Positions 42,901 to 53,200 of a stretch of DNA of 57,363 nucleotides are shown here, piece by piece. A program made the position numbers and the translations under genes. Below the pieces are notes generated by a model that worked only from the letters and a program-made list of their open reading frames with translations, had not been told where the DNA came from and searched no databases. Numbering within the stretch: the first letter of the stretch is position 1; the number at the start of each line of letters is the position of its first letter. This DNA is from CAZEHS01 sp964649745 (GTDB taxonomy: Bacteria; Bacillota; Clostridia; Peptostreptococcales; Acidaminobacteraceae): assembly GCA_964649745.1 (NCBI GenBank), contig CAZYQI010000022.1, positions 1-57,363 of the forward strand, given 5' to 3'.

Positions 42901-43978
42901 CGGCACCATCATCGGAGAACTGAACGGCCAGATGATCAAGAGCATGGAGCTTCAGCAGGCGGTGGTGGAGATCAAGAACCACAGCGCCACCTACACGCTT
43001 CCCGCTAAGCAGATCAATATCGACGCGGTGTCCCAGCAAATCGGTACCACGGTTACGTTAAAGGATATTAACGTTCAGATCGAAATCATGAAAGGAAATC
43101 AGGGGACAGCAACCCTTGTGGAGAATGCCGCCAAAAAAGGCGATTTCACCATCGTGGCCCCCCCGGTGGAATTCAACATCCGCTGCACCTATGCAGGCAA
43201 AACGGTTGAAGTGAGCAAGTTCAACGCCTATGTGGAACGGGCCGTGGCTATTCCGGACGGAGTGGACCCAACTAAAATCACCACCGGTGTCATCGTGGAT
43301 GCTGACGGCACCGTGCGCCATGTGCCCACCAAAATCACCGTCACCAATGGCAAGTACTACGCCAAGATCAACAGCCTCACCAACAGCACCTATTCCGTGG
43401 TATACAACCCCGTATCCTTTAAGGATGTGGAGAACCACTGGGCCAAGGCCTCTGTGAACAACATGGGCTCCCGGATGGTGGTCAGCGGCGCGGGGAGCGG
43501 GCAGTTTGAACCGGACCGCAGCATCACCCGGGCCGAGTTCGCCGCCATCGTGGTACGGGCCCTGGGCCTGAAGCCCGGCACCGGCACCAATGGCTTCGGA
43601 GACGTGTCCGGTGCGGACTGGTACTGCAAATCCGTTGAAACCGCCTCCGCTTACGGCATCATCAACGGCTACGATAAAACAACCTTCGGCCCTAATGATA
43701 AAATCACCCGGGAGCAGGCCATGGCTATGATTGCCCGCACCCTTAAGACCACCGGGTTGAAAATCACCCTGGAGGCGGGAGAAGCGGATAAACTGCTGGC
43801 GGCATACAGTGATTACACCCTTTCCTCAGTTTGGGCAAAAGAAGGAACGGCCTCCTGCCTCAAGGCTGGCATAGTCTCCGGAAAAGCTCCAGGCACCCTG
43901 GCCCCTCAGAATGAAATTACCCGGGCAGAGGTGGCGGTGATCATTGAACGGCTGCTGAAGAAGTCGGGACTGATTTAG
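39939..43978 (+). CDS. Large SLH-anchored surface adhesin (LamG, cadherin-like, Ig-like; interrupted by gap)
   Basis: Start ATG 39939 with GAGGGC upstream; signal peptide (VRVLIVMMFIFPFIILSVNA). Order: LamG/concanavalin-like domain (~30-225), three cadherin-like repeats of ~103 aa (INEN.....TVG, DPDAGNSFTYTLV, PDYETKNSY.VR.R), two Ig-like domains, the gap, another Ig-like domain (KYYYSLVSDGAAAPG, DIYIAVKDAAGNVSSA), a Gly/Ser linker, a beta-rich domain, and three SLH domains (FKDVENHWAKASV; FGDVSGADWYCKS; YSDYTLSSVWAKE) that bind secondary wall polymer. The 100 N are a placeholder: sequence before the gap reads in one frame and after it in another, with the same 25 bases on both sides. A frame stopping at 42566 is an artefact. 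True length is unknown. Confidence 0.85.
41027..41471 (+). repeat. Tandem cadherin-like repeats with near-identical DNA
   Basis: About 136 bp from 41027 recur from 41336 with no difference that I can see, a period of 309 bp (103 codons). A third, more diverged unit lies upstream (~40680-40960). Suggests recent homogenisation and possible repeat-number variation. Confidence 0.85.
42277..42376. other. Assembly gap (100 N) within tandem repeats
   Basis: Exactly 100 N, a conventional placeholder. The same 25 bases (GCCCCAACCCTTACGGCCGG + AGCGG) lie immediately left (42252-42276) and right (42377-42401). This shows that the missing part is probably one or more repeat units that the assembler could not resolve. 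Confidence 0.97.
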
Positions 43979-43990
43979 AAGAGTGGTGCA

Positions 43991-44150
43991 AACCTTTTGC
44001 CACGGATAACACGGATTTCCACGGAAACATATATTGGCACATCAAAACCTTTCGCCTCAGATGAAGAGCGTATGAAGGACGATGGTTATATTTATAGAAC
44101 ACATCCGATTTCATTGATTTTTATCGGTTTTCATCTGTGGCAGAAGGTTT
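43991..44150. repeat. 160-bp foldback (MITE-like) repeat
   Basis: Ends are inverted: AACCTTTTGCCACGGAT on the left and ATCTGTGGCAGAAGGTTT on the right (15 of 17 positions). Inner part has CACGGATTTCCACGG and CAGATGAAGAGCG motifs. Same family as the repeats at 17056, 53751 and 54703. No coding capacity. Confidence 0.75.
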
Positions 44151-44174
44151 ATGGATTATGAAATTATTTTTCCA

Positions 44175-44228
44175 GGGAGCGATCTCAGACCGGATAAAGC
44201 ATCCGGTTTAGAGAACGCTCCCTTTTTT
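44175..44228 (+). terminator. Intrinsic terminator downstream of the SLH adhesin
   Basis: GGGAGCG...CGCTCCC with inner TCTC/GAGA and ACCGGAT/ATCCGGT helices, then TTTTTT. An apparent small frame across it (44151-44348) is not credible. The rest of the 43979-44442 spacer holds only the MITE-like repeat and a -10 (TATAAT, 44375-44380) for the next gene. Confidence 0.88.
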
Positions 44229-44442
44229 ATGTGTTTTCCATGTTCGGGAGCCGGGAAGTTGGGTATAATGGTTCAAGAGGGTGTTGTGGCTGTTGTAGAT
44301 TCTTACAAAGATACGGCTCCTTTGAGGGGCGAAAATTGTACACTCTGACACTTTTTAAGTGTTCCGGTTGTGGCTATAATTGAAGAGAAACGGCTATTTT
44401 TAACGACAGCGGCATTATGTCGCCTGAATAAGGAGGATATGT

Positions 44443-45666
44443 ATGGAGTTGAAAGGTAAGGTTCTTATCGCACAGGGAGGCGGCCCCACTGCAGTGATCA
44501 ACCAATCACTGGTCGGCGCGGTTTTGGAAGCACGAAAGTATGAGCAGATCACCAAGGTATACGGCGCTCTTTGTGGCGTTGAGGGGATTGTGAACGAGAA
44601 TTTCCTGGATTTGTCCCAGGAAACCACCCATAACCTGGAGCAGGTGGCTCAGACACCATCCTCCGCACTACTTTCCACCCGGGTGAAGCCGGATGAGAAG
44701 TTTTGCAAGGAAATGTTCGATGTTATGCGTGCCCAGGATGTGCGCTATTTCTTCTACATAGGGGGGAACGACTCCTCCGATACGGTTCGGATCGTCAATG
44801 AGCAGGCCAAAAAGGCCAGCTACGATTTCCGAGCCATCCATATCCCCAAAACCATCGACAACGATCTGGTGATGAATGACCATACTCCGGGCTTTGGTTC
44901 CGCGGCGCGATTTGTGGCCCAGGCATTCTCCGGCGTCAATCTGGACAATATGGCGCTGGCGGGGGTTTATATCGGCGTTGTCATGGGCCGGCACGCAGGC
45001 TTCCTCACAGCGGCATCCGCCATGGCGAACAAATATCCGGATGACGGCCCCCATCTTATCTATCTGCCGGAGCGGGCCTTCGACATGGACAAGTTCCTGA
45101 TGGATGTCAAGAAAACCTATGAAAAATTCGGCCGCTGTGTCATTGCGGTTTCCGAGGGGATTTCCGATACCCACGGAACTCCCATCATCACCAAGCTGAT
45201 GAACAAGGTGGAAAAGGATGCCCACGGCAATGTTCAGCTTTCCGGTACCGGGGCCTTGGGTGATCTGCTGGGCGAAGAAATCAAAACCAAGCTGGGCATC
45301 AAACGGGTGCGTTCCGATACCTTCGGTTACCTTCAGCGTTCTTTCCTGGGCTGTGTTTCCGATGTGGACCAGCATGAAGCGCGGGAAGTGGGCGAGAAGG
45401 CGGCACAGTACGCCATCTGGAATAAGGTGGACGGCTCCATCACCATCCAACGCACCGGCTGGTACTCCGTGGACTATCAGATCGTGCCTCTGGAGCTGAT
45501 TGCCGGAAAAACCCGACATATGCCGGACGAATTTATCAATGCCGAAGGCAACCATGTAACCGATGCCTTCAAGTACTATTGCCGACCGCTTCTGGGTGCC
45601 GGTTTCCCTTCGGCTCACCGCTTGAGAGCGGGGATGGCGCCGAAAATCCTGCGGCCTAACGACTGA
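44443..45666 (+). CDS. pfp: Pyrophosphate-dependent 6-phosphofructokinase (probable)
   Basis: ATG 44443 lies behind AAGGAGG. 407 aa, longer than the ~320 aa ATP-type PfkA. Motifs: AQGGGPTAVINQSL, IGGNDSSDT (~107-115), IPKTIDNDL (~135-143), TPGFGSA, MGRHAGFLTA, LPERAFD. In this superfamily an Asp following GG(D/N), as in GGNDS, together with Lys in PKTIDND, goes with PPi use; ATP enzymes have GGDGS and a Gly in place of this Lys. So it likely makes fructose-1,6-bisphosphate reversibly with PPi. The exact phosphoryl donor was not tested. Confidence 0.85.
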   Translation: MELKGKVLIAQGGGPTAVINQSLVGAVLEARKYEQITKVYGALCGVEGIVNENFLDLSQETTHNLEQVAQTPSSALLSTRVKPDEKFCKEMFDVMRAQDVRYFFYIGGNDSSDTVRIVNEQAKKASYDFRAIHIPKTIDNDLVMNDHTPGFGSAARFVAQAFSGVNLDNMALAGVYIGVVMGRHAGFLTAASAMANKYPDDGPHLIYLPERAFDMDKFLMDVKKTYEKFGRCVIAVSEGISDTHGTPIITKLMNKVEKDAHGNVQLSGTGALGDLLGEEIKTKLGIKRVRSDTFGYLQRSFLGCVSDVDQHEAREVGEKAAQYAIWNKVDGSITIQRTGWYSVDYQIVPLELIAGKTRHMPDEFINAEGNHVTDAFKYYCRPLLGAGFPSAHRLRAGMAPKILRPND

Positions 45667-45673
45667 TGATTCC

Positions 45674-45709
45674 AGGAAGTGAGCGGAACGCTCACTTCCT
45701 AATTTTTTT
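45674..45709 (+). terminator. Intrinsic terminator after the phosphofructokinase gene
   Basis: AGGAAGTGAGCG, GAA loop, CGCTCACTTCCT, AA, then seven T. Perfect 12-bp stem. Confidence 0.95.
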
Positions 45710-45766
45710 GGTTTAATCGTTTTCCCTGGGGTATTTGTGGAACACAAAGACAGGGGGGATGATGAA

Positions 45767-46117
45767 GTGCGCGTACTTGTTGTGGATGATGCCATGTTCA
45801 TGCGAAATTCTCTTAAAATAATCCTTGAACGGAACGATATTGAAGTGGTTGGAATGGCTGGCAATGGCCTGGAAGCCATCAGTCAGTACAAAGCCTTGAA
45901 GCCGGATGTCGTTACCATGGATATTACCATGCCGGAAATGGACGGACTGGAGGCGCTGAAGGAGATCATAAAGCTGGATAAGGCTGCTAAGGTTGTGATG
46001 ATCACGGCGGTAGGCAAGGAAGAAACCGTCCGGGAGGCCGTTGTTAACGGCGCCAGGAATTTTATCGTCAAGCCCTTTCAGGAAGAAAAAGTGATCACTG
46101 TGATGAAGAAGCTCTAG
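45767..46117 (+). CDS. CheY-like single-domain response regulator
   Basis: GTG 45767 (AGGGGGG ~7 bases upstream) gives the normal N-terminus (M)RVLVVDDAMFMRNSL; a GTG at 45737 would add ten charged residues. 116 aa. All receiver residues are intact: DD pair, phospho-Asp in VTMDITMPEMDG, Thr in MITAVG, Lys in IVKPFQEEK. The sequence is close to clostridial CheY and to free-standing regulators. Possible partner of the distant CheD or an orphan kinase; no chemotaxis operon adjoins it. Confidence 0.9.
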   Translation: MRVLVVDDAMFMRNSLKIILERNDIEVVGMAGNGLEAISQYKALKPDVVTMDITMPEMDGLEALKEIIKLDKAAKVVMITAVGKEETVREAVVNGARNFIVKPFQEEKVITVMKKL

Positions 46118-46147
46118 AACCGGCCCGGCAGTTTCGAGCCGGTTTCT
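46118..46147 (+). terminator. Intrinsic terminator after the CheY-like gene
   Basis: AACCGGC (46118-46124) and GCCGGTT (46138-46144) stem followed by TTTC; moderately strong. Confidence 0.65.
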
Positions 46148-46231
46148 TCATGGGTTGGCAGGAATCCGGGGTTTAAGGGAGAACTATTCTAAATGTCTGA
46201 AAATTATTCAATGTACAGGAGGTTCCAACCT

Positions 46232-46948
46232 ATGAGAATACAACCCGTGATCCGCTATTTTGCATATATGCTTCTGGCACTGATGATGCCCTTGGTGATC
46301 ATCCTGTCCAGCACCTTGCATTACGCCTTTGATTCCGGTTTTTTCCTTAAGGCATTCGAAGCCGATAAGACGGCAGAACTCCTTGGGCTGGACCGGCAGG
46401 GAATGACGCAGGTGGTGGACAACATGACAGGGTATCTGTCCGGGCGGGTGAATTCCATGGATATACAGGTTCCAATCCACGGTACTGCCACACGGTTCTA
46501 TAATGACCGGGAGCTGGCCCATATGGTGGACGTACGCAACCTGATGGATCTTGGGCAAAACGTACGAAGCGCATTGTTGTTTCTCAGCCTGCTGATCCTG
46601 ACGCTTTTAAGGCGTTTTGTGGGAAAAGAGGCATTCTGGCGGGGACTTCTGGCCTCATCCCTGGGCGCGTTGGGGTTCGCGGCAATACTGGAGATGCTGG
46701 CTGTCAGCGATTTCAGCGGGGCGTTCTATAAATTTCACGAGATATTTTTCACCAACAATCTCTGGCTTCTGGATCCGGCAACGGATCGGCTTATCCAGAT
46801 GTTGCCGGAGAGTATTTTCTACAGCATAACGGCTCATATCCTGACGGTTAGCGGCGCGACCGTCCTGTTGATGGGCGGTGCAGCTGTGTTTGGATTGCAC
46901 TGTAGCCGGAAGGTGTCACTGGAGGACGGCCATGCGGATAATCACTGA
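46232..46948 (+). CDS. DUF1461/TIGR01906-type integral membrane protein
   Basis: ATG 46232 is chosen because AGGAGG lies 9 bases upstream; the ATG at 46193 lacks one. 238 aa, four or five membrane segments, with an extracytoplasmic region after the first. The motif DFSGAFYKFHEIFFTNNLWLL (hallmark FHEIFFTN) plus DPATDRLIQMLPESIF matches the TIGR01906 family F..FH...F.N..W..DP..D.LI...P. Function of the family is unknown to me. It overlaps addB by 17 bases, so is likely co-transcribed with it. Confidence 0.8.
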   Translation: MRIQPVIRYFAYMLLALMMPLVIILSSTLHYAFDSGFFLKAFEADKTAELLGLDRQGMTQVVDNMTGYLSGRVNSMDIQVPIHGTATRFYNDRELAHMVDVRNLMDLGQNVRSALLFLSLLILTLLRRFVGKEAFWRGLLASSLGALGFAAILEMLAVSDFSGAFYKFHEIFFTNNLWLLDPATDRLIQMLPESIFYSITAHILTVSGATVLLMGGAAVFGLHCSRKVSLEDGHADNH

Positions 46949-49900
46949 TGCAAGCCAGTCTCTCCGCGAAAAGGTGATTTCTGCTGAGTTGGAAGCGGCG
47001 CTAAAGCAAGGGGGCCGAACGGTTGTTGTTGTACCGGAGCAGTACACGCTGGAGACAGAGCGGTGGCTGAGCAAGACCTTAAAAGGGACACCCAGGATAA
47101 GGCTGGACATCGTCAGCTTCAATCGTCTTGCCCACCGGTTGGTGGACGGGAAACGGGGATCGAAGAAAACCCTGCTGGACCGGTCGGGTACCCTGATGGC
47201 CCTTCAACGAATCATTCTGGAGCATCAGACACAGCTGAAAACCTATGGTCGCATCGCCGGCCGGACGGGATTTGTCCTGGAAACGGAAGCGTTCCTGAAA
47301 GAACTGAAGCTGTCCGGGATAGGACCGGACCTCCTGGCAGAGTGTGGTGGAGCACCGGATACCCCGGAGCTCCTGGGGGCAAAGCTGAAAGACCTGGGGA
47401 TGATCTACGGAGCTTTTGAAGCCTGGATCGCTTCCGGTTACATGGATGACGCCGATCGACTTCAGCTTCTTAATGAGGCCCTTGAAAGGGAAAACCACTT
47501 TGCGGGGTCCAAGGTATGGTTTCACGGCTTTCGCAGCTTCACCCAGGTGGAATGGGCGCTGATCAGAACCATTCATGGACAGGCCTCGCAAACCACCTTC
47601 TCCTTGGGGATTGCGGATCCGGAAGCGGAAGAGGCTGTTTTCGCCCCTGTAAGAAGAACCCTGGAACGCCTTACGGAACTGAGTCGGCTGGAGGGGCATC
47701 GGACATTTGTTTCGTGCAGTGATCCATCGATGGATGGGGTAAGCCACCTGGGGGATCTTGTTTTTGAAATCAATCAAAAGGGACCGGTGGCGAAGAGGCC
47801 ACTGATAGAGATAAACAGAAGCGTCACTCCATACCAGGAGGTTGAGGCGGCGGCACAGATACTCATGGAATGGGCACAGAGGCTGAACTGGCGTTGGCGG
47901 GATATGATGGTGACAACGCCTGCGGATCCGTTCTGGGCTGCCGCGTTGGATAGGGTGTGTCGCCGCTATGGCATTCCGCTTTACGTGGATGCCAAGGTTC
48001 CCATGTCGGATCATCCCCTGTCCCGTTATGTTTTGGACCTGATTGCTGCCGCAAGAACCGGTTTGAACGGAGAAGTTGTCTGTCGGGCACTGAAATGGGG
48101 ATATTCCGGTATTCCTCGGGATCAGGCAGAATTACTGGAGAACCATGTGATTGCCCGAGGCATCCGGGGATATCGCTGGGGCTATAGTCAGCAGGCACCA
48201 CCTCAGGTTGCCGGACTGATGCAGTGGGTATCGGAGGAAATAGGTGCCCTGGCCGGAGAGCTTAATGAGCGGGATGTTACCACCGATCGGACCGAACGGA
48301 TTATTTCCTTTCTGGAAGCAACCGGTGTGCCCCGTATCCTTGAGCAGGAAGGGGAGGTCCTGGCGGAAAAGGGACTTTTGCAGGAGGCTCAGGTTCAGAG
48401 TCAGATATGGGGGCAACTGATGGATATCCTGAGGCAGGTGGAGACTCTGATGGGGTCAGAGTCGCTGTCGCTGGAGTCCTATGGGGATATTGTGAAGGCC
48501 GGGCTGGAAACCGTGGAAATAGGAGTGATTCCTCCTACAGGGGATCAGGTGTCCACGGGAACACTCTTCAGATCCAGAAGCAGTCATGTGAAAGGGCTGG
48601 TGATTCTGGGAGCCAACGAAGGACAACTGCCGGCCTATGATTCCGGTGACAGCATCCTGTTAAACGAAGAAAAGCTGTTGCTGGTAAGCCGTGGATTGCC
48701 GCTGGATTCCGACAGGGACACCCGGGGCGCCGAGGAAGAATATGCCCTTTATGAGCTTTTGGGGAAGGCAGAGGAGCGGGTGTATGTAAGCTGCTCTCTG
48801 AAAGATGCAGGAGGAGAGGCCCTGCAGGCGTCGTGGTTTTTTGAGAAACTGTTTTCTGAGATGGATGGCACCCATAAAGGCGCGATGGGAATGCGCCCCG
48901 GTCATCCGGCAGCGTTTCTGAGTCTGCTGGCGGAGCTTAAACGGGAGCGCATACCTCTTAAGGAAAGCCACCTCAGGGCGACCGAGCGTCTCAGGGATCA
49001 TGGGTCATGGGGTGAAAGGGTAAAATCCGTTGATGCGGGAGCTAGCCACAGCTATCAGGCTCCCCGTCTTCAGGGCAGAACGGTGGACGCCCTTATCGGC
49101 AAGACCCTGGTCCTTAATGCCACCGGACTTGAGCGGTATACGCAGTGTCCCTTCTCATGGCTGGTCCGTTATGGATTGAAGCCCCATCCCCGCAAGAGGT
49201 ATGCGGTGGAAGTACCGGATATGGGAACGCTGTTCCATCTGGCTGTGGATCGGTTTATGCGGGAAAATAAAAACGTTCCATGGACATCCTGGACGCCGGA
49301 AGCGGTGGGGAATGTTCTGGAACCCATAGTAGACGGACTTGCCCGCGAATATGGACATGGAATCCTTGAGGATTCTGCCAGAACAAGGTTCCTTAAAAAA
49401 AAGATACAGAGACTGGGGATAAGAGCCCTCGGCACCCTGGGACAGCAGATGAATGCAGGAAGCTTTACCATTGTCGGAACAGAGCTGGCTTTCGACATGC
49501 GCCCGGAAAAGTCGGGGCTTCCTCCTCTTGTTTTGGAGACAGAAAACGGCAGCCGTCTGATCGTTCAGGGACGAATTGACCGGGTGGACCGATGTGAGCT
49601 TGAGACAGGTACCTATGTCAGGGTGATTGACTATAAAAGCGGACGGCCGAAATTTTCTCTTTCGGATTTTGCCCATGGACTGGAGCTGCAGCTGGCAGTA
49701 TATCTGGATGTCCTTCATCGCCACGGGGAAGAGTTTTCGCAGGGAGGGATACTGCCGGCAGGGTTTCTGTATTTCTATCTGGACGACCCTCTGGTGGATG
49801 TGGGAGATGATGCTCCTGAAGCCATTGAAAAGGCCATTTTCAGAGAGCTGAGAATGGAGGGGCTGTTGATTGATGATTTGAATGTGCTTTCGGCCATGGA

Positions 49901-50264
49901 TCAAGATCTTAAGGATTTCGGCCAGTCGGCAATCATTCCGGCCAGCCTTAAGAAGGACGGGACGCCCACTTCCGTATCCTCTGTTGTCAGTCAGCAGGCC
50001 ATGAACGCATTGCTTGTCTATGCGGAGGGGATCATTCGAAAAAATGGAGCCTCCATCCTTGAGGGGGATTTTTCAGTTTCGCCCTGCCAGACGGAACAGG
50101 GAATGGCCTGCGTCCGCTGCGATTTCGCCGCTCTGTGTCAATATGATCCAGGGGCTGAGGAAGTGCCCCGGCGGGTTCTCCGGAAAATGAGCACACAGAA
50201 GGCGCTGGAAGAAATTACGGGGAGGAACGGTCATGAGCGTGCGTTGGACAACGGAACAGAATAG
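46932..50264 (+). CDS. addB: AddB, helicase-nuclease subunit B
   Basis: ATG 46932 has GGAGG upstream and overlaps the previous gene. ~1110 aa. RecB-type nuclease domain near the C-terminus: GRIDRVDR...VIDYKSG (~885-900). The iron-sulfur cysteines fit AddB: YTQCPF (~738) and ACVRCDFAALC (~1058, C-x2-C-x5-C). With AddA it processes double-strand breaks and halts at Chi. The N-terminus, RIITDASQSLREKVISAEL, lacks the GxxGxGKT Walker A of Bacillus AddB. The following addA overlaps by 32 bases. Confidence 0.9.
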   Translation: MRIITDASQSLREKVISAELEAALKQGGRTVVVVPEQYTLETERWLSKTLKGTPRIRLDIVSFNRLAHRLVDGKRGSKKTLLDRSGTLMALQRIILEHQTQLKTYGRIAGRTGFVLETEAFLKELKLSGIGPDLLAECGGAPDTPELLGAKLKDLGMIYGAFEAWIASGYMDDADRLQLLNEALERENHFAGSKVWFHGFRSFTQVEWALIRTIHGQASQTTFSLGIADPEAEEAVFAPVRRTLERLTELSRLEGHRTFVSCSDPSMDGVSHLGDLVFEINQKGPVAKRPLIEINRSVTPYQEVEAAAQILMEWAQRLNWRWRDMMVTTPADPFWAAALDRVCRRYGIPLYVDAKVPMSDHPLSRYVLDLIAAARTGLNGEVVCRALKWGYSGIPRDQAELLENHVIARGIRGYRWGYSQQAPPQVAGLMQWVSEEIGALAGELNERDVTTDRTERIISFLEATGVPRILEQEGEVLAEKGLLQEAQVQSQIWGQLMDILRQVETLMGSESLSLESYGDIVKAGLETVEIGVIPPTGDQVSTGTLFRSRSSHVKGLVILGANEGQLPAYDSGDSILLNEEKLLLVSRGLPLDSDRDTRGAEEEYALYELLGKAEERVYVSCSLKDAGGEALQASWFFEKLFSEMDGTHKGAMGMRPGHPAAFLSLLAELKRERIPLKESHLRATERLRDHGSWGERVKSVDAGASHSYQAPRLQGRTVDALIGKTLVLNATGLERYTQCPFSWLVRYGLKPHPRKRYAVEVPDMGTLFHLAVDRFMRENKNVPWTSWTPEAVGNVLEPIVDGLAREYGHGILEDSARTRFLKKKIQRLGIRALGTLGQQMNAGSFTIVGTELAFDMRPEKSGLPPLVLETENGSRLIVQGRIDRVDRCELETGTYVRVIDYKSGRPKFSLSDFAHGLELQLAVYLDVLHRHGEEFSQGGILPAGFLYFYLDDPLVDVGDDAPEAIEKAIFRELRMEGLLIDDLNVLSAMDQDLKDFGQSAIIPASLKKDGTPTSVSSVVSQQAMNALLVYAEGIIRKNGASILEGDFSVSPCQTEQGMACVRCDFAALCQYDPGAEEVPRRVLRKMSTQKALEEITGRNGHERALDNGTE

Positions 50265-53200
50265 CGCCATCCAGGCCCAGAACAGCAACCTCCTGGTTTC
50301 TGCCGGTGCGGGCTCAGGAAAGACGGCCGTTCTGGTGAATCGGATTCTTCGACTGATCCTTGAAGAGGCGGTGCCGGTAGACAGGCTGCTGGTTGTGACC
50401 TTTACAAAAGCGGCTGCGGGAGAAATGAAGGAGCGTTTGCGCCGAGAGCTTGTGGGAGTAAGCGTTTCTCAGCCGGATAAGGCGGCGCAGATAAAGGAAC
50501 AGCTGCATCGGCTCAATCACGCTTGGATTACCACGTTTCACGGATTTTGTCGTCAACTCCTCCAGCGGCATTTCCAGGAGGCCGGGCTGGAGCCCGGGTT
50601 CAGGGTGTTGGATACCCCGGAAGCCCAGCAGCTTAAAGCGGCTGCGGTGGCGGAGATTCTGGAAGAGGCCTATGAAGCGGAAGAACCGGGCTTTTTGCAT
50701 TGGGCGGAATGCTATTCGGGAAACAGGACAGATCAACGGCTGGAGGCAATGATACTGGATATGCACAGCTTCATCCACAGCCAGCCGGAGCCGTGGGTGT
50801 GGATGGAGCGGATTCTCACGACATACACACTTCCCCTGGATGGGAAGAATCCATGGATTGCTCAGGAACAGAGCAGGCGCAGGGAGATGATCGCTGAAGC
50901 CCTGGAGCTTCTTGATCATGCATTGGAGAAAGCCAATGACCCGGAGGGCCCCTCCGAATACATCGGTGCCCTGACGGCGGACCTTCAACAGGCCGAAGGG
51001 CTTGAAGAGGCTCTGGGACAGGGGCCGGACCGGTGGGAAGCCTGCACCGCTTCCATGAGCAGGAGTCGGCTCAATCCGGTATCAAAGGCTCGGAAAGCAG
51101 AGCTGTCCTCCGTGATTATCGAAATGGTGAAGGACCTGAGGGATGAAGCCTGGGGGCTTTTGAAAACCGTTCAGGAAAAACCCTGGGCGGGACCGGGCAC
51201 CAGAATGGAATCGGACCTGAGGGCCGTTGGATACAACTGTGAGGTTTTGGCGCATCTGATCAAAAGGTTTGATACGGCATACAGTGCCTTGAAAATAAGA
51301 GGTGGGGCAGTAGACTACAATGATCTTGAGCATAAGGCGTTGAAGCTCCTGGAATCTGAACCCCTCAGGAATCAGTACAGGGATTATTTTGCCTATCTCT
51401 TCATTGACGAATATCAGGATTCCAACGGGGTCCAGGAAACCTTGCTGAAAGCACTGCAGAAGGGGCAAAACCGTTTCATGGTCGGGGATGTGAAGCAGAG
51501 CATCTACCGGTTCCGCCTGGCGGAGCCCCAGCTATTTGTAAGCAAGTTGACGGGCAGCAGCCTGGAGGATGGGGCTCCGGACAGACGCATCGATCTCAAT
51601 AGGAATTTTCGGTCCCGAAAAGAAGTGATCGATACAATCAACACGGTTTTTCAAGCGGTAATGTCCCCGGAGCTGGGAGATGTTGCTTATGATGAAGGGG
51701 CTCGACTTATCCCGGGAGCCGAATATCCTTCCTGCCCGGCAGAAAACGTCAGACTGACCATACTTGATACAACCTCAGGCGAAGGGGAAGAGCTTACCGA
51801 GGGTGGGGAATACACAACCGCCGAACGGGAGGCCCGGGCCATAGGAATGCACATCCTTGAAGTGGCGGGAACGCCGGTGTGGGATGTACGGGAAGGGGCC
51901 TGGAGACCTGCGGTATGGGATGACATGGCGGTCCTGCTCAGAGCGGTGAAGCCGTGGCTGAACACCCTCAACAGGGTATTCGGGGAAATGGGGATTCCGG
52001 TCAGGGCGGAGGGGGCATCGGGCAGCGACGAGGCTTGGGAATTGCTGGCGGTCATCAATCTGCTTCGTCTCATCGGAAACAGCCGGCAGGATATTCCCCT
52101 GATGGTGGTGATGCGTTCTCCTTTCGGAGGATTCACCGTGGAAGAGCTGGCGGAGATCCGATCCTGTTTGCCGGAAGGTGAATTCCGGGATGCCGTTCAA
52201 GCCGTCCGTATGAGTGCCTCTCCATTGACAGCGAGGCTGGAACAGTTCTTTCAAAAGCTCACCTCTTGGCAGGAGCAGTGTCGGACAGGGCGTTTAGGGA
52301 ACTTTCTGTGGCGTGTATTCGAGGACCAGGGCTTCATGCTGTATTGTCAGGCCATGCCGAAGGGGGGAGCCCGCAGAGAACGGCTGCTCTGGGCCATCAG
52401 TCAGGCGGATCAGCGGGGGTCACGGGGAGGTGACACTCCGGAGGCTCTGGCAGAACATCTGGAAGCCCTGCTGGAACGGGGAGATTTGCCTTCTGGAGGA
52501 GATACAAAGACAACCGGCGGTGTTCGGATCATGAGCATACATCGCAGCAAGGGGTTGGAATTTCCCGTTGTTTTTCTTGGGGGGCTGGGTAAAAAATTCA
52601 ACACAGCAGACCTTCGTGAGGATGTGCTGCGACACAGGGATCTGGGCTTCGGTCTGCGATTTGTCGATCCCCAAAGGCGCATCCGTCGTGGAACCCTGGT
52701 GACAGAGCTTATTCAGGATGCGATTAAAAGAGAGAATCTGTCGGAAGAAATGCGGATTCTCTATGTAGCCATGACCCGGGCCATGGACCGGCTGTATCTG
52801 TACGGATCGGTTCAGAATCTGGAGAAACGGTTTTCGCTTTGGCAAAAGGGGCCGGAACGGTTTTTTCTTAAAAATGCCCAAAGCTATCTGGAGTGGCTGA
52901 TGCCCCCCCTGATTGAAGGGGTTCAGGATACAGAACCCTGGAATGGGATTCGTGAGGTGAATGCGGGAAGTTCAAAAATGCAGGTGTGCTTCACGGCTTC
53001 GGTAAGGGGGATGGAATCGGCCTCGGAATCCCTGCCGTTGGAGAGAGACGCATCTTCAGAGAGCAGAGACTGGGATCTTTCCCAATGGCCATGGGTCTAT
53101 CCCTGGGAAGAGGCCAGCAGGATTCCCAGCAAGCTGTCGGTAACAGAGGTGAACCGTCTGAAAACGGGAACCGTTGAGGGGAACGGGCGGGGGGCTTCGC

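Noticed and set aside
44151..44348. Small plus-strand frame of 65 codons
   Set aside because: It runs through a strong terminator hairpin and has no RBS.
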